Of a stretch of 32,733 nt of DNA, positions 25,601 through 32,733 are shown one piece after another. Under the pieces are notes generated by a model that saw only the letters and a list, made by a program, of their open reading frames with translations, was not told where the DNA came from and made no database searches. Every line of letters starts with the position of its first letter. The first letter of the stretch is position 1. Source of the stretch: Piromyces finnis (Eukaryota > Neocallimastigomycota > Neocallimastigomycetes > Neocallimastigales > Neocallimastigaceae). The translations under genes were made by a program, and so were the position numbers. The DNA is taken from contig MCFH01000129.1 of NCBI GenBank assembly GCA_002104945.1, forward strand, positions 1 to 32,733, in the 5' to 3' direction.

Positions 25601-28600
25601 TTAATGATATTAATGTTGAAGAAAACTTCAACGGAAATAATTTCCAATATTTTATAAAATATATTATAAGTACTTATTCTTCCAGAACAGCTTTATTTAT
25701 TTTTTATCAGTTAAATTATTTGAAATTAATAGAAATTGAGGAAGCTAAAATCCAAGAAATAAAAAGAAAAGAAAAAGAAATATTACAAAAAAGAATCATG
25801 AAAATAAAATTGATTTTCAAAAATGTGGATAGCGAAAACAAAGGTTCAGTTTTAGTAAAACAACTAAATACAATTTTTGAAAATGTTCCAACATCTATTG
25901 ACGATATGGAATTTTTAAAATATCCAATGGAAGTACAGGATATGTTCGTATATCTTAAAATTCCTGTAATGGCTAGAGCCCTTTTAACTAAAACTATTAC
26001 AGAACAAGAATTTGTTGACCATGTATTAAATGTATGTGCTTCTCTTGCACCAGAACATTTCGATATTGTTTTACAATTGATTTTAAATTCTTTAGGAATT
26101 AATTTAGATGCTGAAGAGAATCAAGAAGAAAAAGTTAATAATGAAATTGATGAAGAAAATGAATTGTCAGAAAGAGAAAAGGATCAGAATGAAGTTCTTA
26201 AAATGATATGGTCCCTATTGAAAGATCCTGGTTCCGATATTTCTCAGATATGCGATTTAGGTTTAACATGGACTATGGATATAATTTCTAAATATAATAA
26301 AACAGGTCAATTCATTGGTGATCTTGTTGTTAGTAATTCAGTAGTAGATAATACTGGAGGTGGGGATGAAGAAAAGAAAGATAATGACAAAACTAATTTA
26401 ATATATATATCTGTTGATAATACGGGTAAAGAGTCAATAGAAAATATCGATAAACAATTTAGTTCATTAGATAATCCAAAATCTTCAATTTTAGAAGCAT
26501 TTAAAAATAATATTGTTAAAGTTACAAATTGTAATGAATCACTTTCAGAAGATGAAAAATCTATGAAAGATTCATTAATTCTTAATGTACCATTTACAGG
26601 AAAAGATGATCAAGTTGCATTGGGTGTTATGTCTATTTTGTTAAAACCACAAAGTAAAGAATCACTTGAAAATAAAGAAGAAGCCGGAAATAATGAGAAT
26701 AATTCTGAGGAAAAACAAGATACTTCCGATGAAAATACAAATAGTAATATTTCCCCTGAGTTCTCAAAAGAAGATATTAGTTTTATTAAGGTATGTAAAA
26801 TTATAAATCAATATATATATACATAATAATTAATAATGAATACTAAGATTTTTTTAATTTTAATTTTAAATAATACAATAGGCCGTGGGAAAAGTTTTAG
26901 GTTATGCAATTGAACATATTGTTCATCGAGAAAGGTCAAATGCTATCCTTGAATCATGTTCAACTTATATATTGGACTTACTAAAGAATAGTAATGTTAA
27001 TTTATATTTAGTTGAAAAAGTACCATCTAAAAATGCTATTGAAAAAATAGGTAAAAAGAAGAAGAACAAAGAAAAAACCAATAGTATGGATGATGATGAA
27101 GAAGAAGACCAACCATTCTCAAACGAAGATTATACTTATGTTATGTATGTATCCGATAAACCAACAGAAGAAGAAAAGAAAAAGATATCAAAAAAGAATG
27201 GAAAGAAGAAAACTAATGATAAAAATAATAAAAATAAAGTAAAATTCCAAAAATCTGAAAAAGATAATGTTTTGAAGAAAGTAACTAAAAAGGATAAAAA
27301 TAGGTTTGTAATATATATTGAAATATAATTTATCAGTATTATAGTAAATAAATAAAGGTTAAATCAGTGAAATGTATTATACTAAAAATTTTTTTAATAT
27401 TAATAGAAATGCATTAATGGAATCCGTTACTACTACTAAAGTTGTAACTAGACCTGAAGATGAAGGTAATGAGGAAAAAATAACAGTAATACCAATTTTA
27501 GATCAAATGAACCAATGTATCGGTATGATTTCAATGAATACAAAATTGGCAGAAAATGATCCAACGTTCATTGAGGATTTAAATGAATTGAAGCATTTAG
27601 CTGAATTAATTTCTGATGCCATGATATTAGCAGATCAAGAAGCTAAGAAGAATAATAAACCATTATTATGTAGGAGAAAATTTATAAAAATATATATATT
27701 AATTATTAATTAAAAAGATATAACTATATTTATGTATTGTTACATTAACTAAAATTTTTTCCCCTAATGCTGTATTATTAATAAATTTAATATAGATGCA
27801 GAAACTATAAGTGAACAATTAAGAAGAAAACTTTTCTTCCCAAAATTATTATTATTAAAAGCAAGAGAAAACTTATCTAAAATTGATGCCAATTCTATAG
27901 CTGAATTAAAGAGTTATCGTGTACCACCAACTATTATTCATAAAGTTGTATGTTGTATTTTATATATTTTTGGTCACACTCCTAAACAAGGTATGAAAGA
28001 AAAAATATTGATAATTTACGCTAAATAGAATTAAACTGATTATATAAATTTTATATAACTATTTTATTATAATAAACTAGTTGAATCATGGCAAGATGCT
28101 GCAAAGGTATATTTTTTCATTTTATTTATTTTTTTTTAAAAATTAAAAATTTTATTTTATAACTATTAAATTAATATATAATATTAATTTAATATTAGTA
28201 TATAAATCAAGACTTGTTACGTAAGATGCAACAATATGATTCAACAGCAAAACAAAAAAGCTCCGTATTCAAAAGAATTAAATCTATTATTAAAAGTATT
28301 AAAAAAAATTTTTTTTTTATATAAAATTAAAATAATAATAGTATAGCATTTTTATTAACTATAATATTTAATGATGAAAAAAAAAATATTTCATAGAATT
28401 TATAAAAGGAAATGATATTAAGAAACAATCCTCACTTCCAGCTCAATGTATGTATGATTGGTTATTGGTCTGTTTAACACTTCGAAGTATTGCAATAAGA
28501 AGTAGAAAAGCTCATAAAGAGGAAAATGTATTTGCTAATAACGATTATGAAGAAGAGGAGGAAGAAGTATTTGATGATGAAGAAGAAGAAGAAAAAACTC

Positions 28601-28761
28601 TTAATTATATTCTTAATCATCAAAACGGTAATTCACCGAACTTTAAATCCTTATTTAATTTAACTTCCAAGAAAAATGAAGATAATGAACCAGAAAAAGA
28701 AAAAACAATTCATTATTCATTTTCATATTCTAGAATTGATAAATATAGGAATGGAAATTAA
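22684..28761 (+). CDS. EFCAB5: EFCAB5-like protein: degenerate EF-hand, GAF-like and dynein-stalk-like regions
   Basis: Nine exons: 22684-23791, 23991-24307, 24445-26790, 26882-27303, 27407-27669, 27796-27990, 28081-28106, 28199-28295 and 28397-28761. They join in frame to 1712 aa. In order: an acidic disordered N-terminus; a helical block TRAYLLESVFPILCVSLEKL then NWLAQYLYRNNPKYSNF (about 365-380); a Lys/Arg helix; long Asn/Asp/Glu linkers; an EF-hand-like segment (927-950) with a non-canonical loop; a GAF-like region (about 1250-1480: FIKAVGKVLGYAIEHIVHRE, ITVIPILDQMNQCIGMISMN) with a Lys-rich insert; and a C-terminal segment resembling the dynein microtubule-binding stalk (about 1507-1625), then an acidic run. 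EF-hand plus GAF in this context matches EFCAB5 as I remember it, a protein of ciliated lineages. A flagellar role is inferred. The third exon (2346 nt) is unusually long for this locus. Confidence 0.75.
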
Positions 28762-29804
28762 TATAATATTACTGAAAACCTAATCTTTAATCGATATTCA
28801 TATATATTTAAATATGTTAATTTATTTTATTTTAGCATTTTAATTTGCATTATATCAACAATTCATAATTCATACTTTCATCTATTTCAAATTTTTCAAT
28901 TTATAAATATTTTTATTATCATTATCATTATCATTTATATTTTTTATGAAATAATAATTAAAAAAAAAAGAAAAATATTATAATAGATATAGCAATATCA
29001 TTATTATTATTTCAAAAATAAAAATCCTATTAAATATACTTTTTCTTTCTGGTAGTGATATTTTCATTAATTTAATTTTTGTGATGATAAGTTATCATTT
29101 TTTATATCATACATTTAAATATGGTATACAAATATATTGAATACCTATAAATTATTTTTGTAAATATAAATTGTTAATATTAGAAAATAAAATTTTAGTG
29201 TAAAATTCTTTAAAATTTAAAAGTTAAATAATTAATAATAAAATTCAAAATTCAAAATTTAAAATTCCAAAAAAAAAAAAAAGTGAAGATAAATGAAAAG
29301 TGAAAAATATTAAGGAATAAAATTATTTAAAAGAAAAAGTATTATATTAATTAGTAGATATAACAATAAATAAATAAATAAATAAATAAATAATAATTAT
29401 AATAAAGACTATTAAATAATTATAATAAAATAAAACAAAATTAAAGCAATTTTAAAATGTATTTTTTGAAATTATAAAGAATATAATTTCATTAGATAAA
29501 CTTATAAACATTGTTGAATAATATAATTCAATATATAATTATATTTTCCATTTTTATATTTAAGAAAAAAAGTTAAATTATTTCAGTTTTTATAATCATA
29601 ATTAATATTTAATATAACCTTCAAATAAAACCATACAAATAAAAAGCTTACTTCAATAATACTTTTTTTTTTTTTCTTTCATAAGCAAACAAAGGAATAT
29701 TTTATAATATATATTAAATTTATACTGCAATTAGTATATATATATATACATATACATATATATATAAAAAAAAAAAATAAAAAAAAAAAAAAAAAAAAAA
29801 AAAA
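28762..29804. other. Intergenic: EFCAB5-like 3' side and VPS39 promoter
   Basis: About 1 kb of A/T-rich DNA between two plus-strand genes. It contains a short (AAAT)n run (29365-29393), an alternating AT/AC stretch (29735-29766) and a long A tract leading into the VPS39 ATG. No gene or RNA is supported. Confidence 0.6.
29365..29393. repeat. (AAAT)n microsatellite
   Basis: About seven AAAT units in the intergenic region upstream of VPS39. Confidence 0.85.
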
Positions 29805-29805
29805 A
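29767..29805 (+). promoter_or_regulatory. A-tract leader abutting the VPS39 start codon
   Basis: Nearly 40 nt composed of A with a single T run directly into ATG at 29805. If transcribed, the leader is practically poly-A. An A-rich leader can aid initiation and deter nucleosomes, but no role is shown here. Confidence 0.5.
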
Positions 29806-30785
29806 TGCATGAAGCATTTACATACAAACTTATTGAAGATAAACCTCCTTTAGAAGTTACAACATTATGTTCATATGGTAATTTCAATTATAATATTTTT
29901 TTATATATTTACAATATTATAGTTATATTTCGTTAATAATAAGCCGAATAAAAATGGAAAATGAAATTAAGGGAAATATTATTGTATATAATTATAAAAT
30001 TTTAAAAACATGAAAAATAAAGTTAAAACAATACGAGTATGATACATTTATATTAATAAAATAGAAACATAGAAACCGAAGTTTTAATTAAAAATATTTT
30101 TTAAAATATATATTAAAAGTTCGTACTAACATATTCCTTTTGTATTATTTTTCATAACATTTGAATTCTTTATTTTAAATAGATAATAAATTATTAGTAG
30201 GAACAAAAGATGGAATTTTACTTATTTATGAAATAAATGAAAATGATGAATCATTTTATGTTAATTTAGTGGATTCTCGAAAAGATTTTACGAAAAAAGA
30301 GATAAGGGCATTATATGCAATTAAAGAAATTAATATTTTATTGTGTTTGTCAGGTACAAGTGAATCATATATTGTAATAATTATATTAAAATATATTAAA
30401 TATGACTTATTAACATATTATCTTAAATTTTTAATTATGTAATTTATTATAGATACACAATTATTAGCATATAATTTAGAAACCCTCCAATTTATCACGC
30501 ATATTTCAAAATTACAAGGAGTATTGTTAATGGACATTTTCAATTCAAATAAAAAAAATAATGAAGATGATATTAAAAATAACAATAGCAACAACAACAA
30601 TAATAATATAGATAATAAAATAATAATAAAAATAGCTTTAGCTATTAAAAAAAAATTAGTAATTTTACAATGGAATCAAGATTCATTTGAAAAATTAAAT
30701 GTAAGAAATAATATCTAAAACATATATTTTTATTTATGTATATTTATTAAAAATCATTATATAATAAATAATATGTATGTACTGC

Positions 30786-30816
<31 letters not shown>

Positions 30817-31755
30817 CGCTATCAATAATAAAGGAATTTAATTTATCTCATACAATTAAAGCAATATCATGGGGAAAGGAAAATACTCTATGTATTGGCT
30901 TTGCAAGAAACTATGCTTTTATAGATTTATCTAATGATACCATTGACTATTTCTCAATAGGAAACTCTCTTATTGATTTAACGTCTTTTACTCCATCGAA
31001 GTTTACAAAAGTTTATGCAAATTCATTACCAAATCACCAATTTTTATTAACAAAAGATGGTAATATTGAGTTTAAATAATAACATAATAATATATATTAC
31101 ATTTATTTATATATGTATCAATATAAAGCAAAAAAAAAAAATAAAAATAAAAAGATAATAATAACAATTACAATAATAATTATAATTTATATATATAAAA
31201 AGATTCGAGTACTTTTATTGCAGAAACAGGTCAACCAATAAAATCAATAAACATTAAATGGTCAGCAATTCCATTAGGCATAGGTAAATACTTTTTTTTT
31301 TTAAGAAAAAAAATAAAAAGAAAAAGAAAAAACGGAAATATAAATAAAATTATTGAATTATTTAATAGTATATACATATCCTTATTTTATTGGTATACTG
31401 CCGCAAAAGATTGAAGTTAGAGCATATAATACTGGTGTATTTATACAAGAAATCCCATTAAATAATACTAATATTATTGTTGCAAATGATGTTCTATTTT
31501 CTTCAAATGAGGAAAATTTATATACTTTACTTCCAATTGATTTTGATAACCAAGTATGTATAATTATAAATATTATAAAATTTATCATCATTTAAATTAC
31601 TGATAGTAAAATATATATTATATTTAAATTTTATTTATATATTTATTTTATTAATGTAAAAAAAAAAGGTTGTCCAATTATTAAACAAAAAACAATTTTC
31701 AGAATCACTTCAACTTGTAGAATTATATTCATCCATATTCACGCCGGATGAGAAA

Positions 31756-31821
<66 letters not shown>

Positions 31822-32107
31822 AAATATTAAAAAATTTATGTTAATTTTTTTTATTATAGATAATAGAAATAACAAGAATACGCTCATTAGAGGCAAAAAA
31901 TTTATTTACAAAAGAAAAAGATTATGAACGTGCATTTGGTATATTTTTAAGTTTAGAAATAGATCCAAATGAAATATTACAACTTTATCCAATGCTAAAT
32001 TCTACTGAAGAAATTATTGCATTAAAAAATAGTAAAGACAATAAAGATGGTAAATTTAAAAGTATTATTTACTTTAAATGATTTAAAATACAATGTTTAA
32101 ATTATAT

Positions 32108-32139
<32 letters not shown>

Positions 32140-32733
32140 GAAATAATATTATTATAACAGAAAAATCATTTGATACTTTAAAATCAATAAATTATTTAAT
32201 TCATTATTTAACTGAACAACGTTCTAGACTGACAAAACAACGATTATATCTCCTAACAATTCAAAATCGTTCTTCTATGTCTAAATCACTATCAAATTCT
32301 ACCATAAATTCCTATCTTTCAACAGCTGCTGCATCTGAAATATCTTTAAGTACTATTGTATATTATCGTCAACTTTCACTACCTGATGTAGAAGCTCTCT
32401 CAAATATTATTGATACTGCTTTATTCAAAGTTTATATAATTATAAATGATGCATTGGTCGGACCATTATTACGTGTTCAAAATAATTGTGATATGGACGT
32501 TTGTGAAGTTCTTTTAAAATCTCAAAATGTAATTTATATATATATTAAAATTTAGATTTCTTTTTTTTTTTGTTTCATTATATATAAGCAAATAGTCATA
32601 AAATAACAATAGATAATGAAATAAAATAAAATATAAAAAATTAACTGTATATATATATAATTTTATATTCAATAGAAATACTCTGAATTAATAGATTTAT
32701 ATAGAGGAAAGAATTATCATAAAAAGGCTTTAG
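29805..32733 (+). CDS. VPS39: VPS39/Vam6, HOPS complex subunit (3' truncated by window end)
   Basis: Ten visible exons: 29805-29877, 30183-30353, 30453-30700, 30834-31059, 31203-31283, 31369-31553, 31669-31755, 31860-32049, 32161-32528 and 32676 to the window end, giving 562 codons in frame. The start MHEAF and LLVGTKDGILLIYEI match the N-terminal CNH/beta-propeller region of animal VPS39 (about 1-270). Further matches are KLQGVLLMDIF, CIGFARNYAFIDL and KIEVRAYNTGVFIQEIPL. A helical clathrin-repeat-like part follows (VQLLNKKQFSESLQL, YERAFGIFLSLEIDPNEI). Residues from about 505 match Vps39 domain 1: IIDTALFKVYI, GPLLRVQNN, KYSELIDLY. Vam6/Vps39 binds Rab7/Ypt7 within HOPS and drives tethering and fusion at the vacuole and late endosome. 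An Asn-rich loop (about residues 107-133) interrupts the propeller. About 300 C-terminal residues should lie beyond the window. Confidence 0.94.
31761..31823. repeat. (AAAT)n microsatellite inside a VPS39 intron
   Basis: About fifteen AAAT units begin six bases after the GTAAAA donor of the intron 31756-31859. The microsatellite fills more than half of this intron. Confidence 0.92.

Overview
The window looks like nuclear DNA of an early-diverging, flagellated (zoosporic) fungus. An anaerobic gut fungus (Neocallimastigomycota) fits best. The reasons are extreme A+T content outside exons, abundant homopolymer runs and AAAT, AAT and TTTC microsatellites, many small AT-rich introns (GTAAGT/GTAAAT/GTATGT donors, mostly TAG acceptors), Asn- and Gln-rich proteins, and a mix of fungal genes (a BZZ1-type F-BAR protein) with animal-like ones (CaMKK, and an EFCAB5-like gene expected only in flagellated lineages). 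No search was run, so the taxon is inferred.

Seven protein genes can be supported. All gene models below were built by hand from splice signals and reading phase, and each one closes exactly in frame. (1) 290-2130, minus: NKAP-type nuclear RS protein, 3 exons, 540 aa. (2) 2772-5428, minus: Ca2+/calmodulin-dependent protein kinase kinase, 12 exons, 382 aa, including exons of only 8 and 15 nt. (3) 7932-8861, plus: unrecognised acidic protein, 3 exons, 233 aa. (4) 13579-17281, plus: unrecognised 1186-aa low-complexity protein, 2 exons. (5) 18519-21920, minus: BZZ1-like F-BAR/C1/SH3/SH3 protein, 14 exons, 669 aa. (6) 22684-28761, plus: EFCAB5-like protein, 9 exons, 1712 aa. (7) 29805 to the window end, plus: VPS39/Vam6 (HOPS subunit), 3' truncated, 562 codons visible.

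Between genes lie long A/T-rich stretches, chiefly 5.4-7.9 kb, 8.9-13.6 kb and 17.3-18.5 kb. They hold microsatellites, short inverted repeats and no convincing gene. I saw no tRNA, rRNA, transposon or CRISPR array.

The genes do not form one pathway. NKAP acts in splicing and transcription, CaMKK in calcium signalling, BZZ1 in actin and endocytosis, VPS39 in vacuolar fusion, and the EFCAB5-like protein probably in the flagellum. The most interesting points are the dynein-stalk-like C-terminus of the EFCAB5-like protein, the 8-nt and 15-nt micro-exons that carry essential kinase motifs, and the Gly-Gly-Met-Arg repeat that replaces the usual Arg/Pro insert of the CaMKK.
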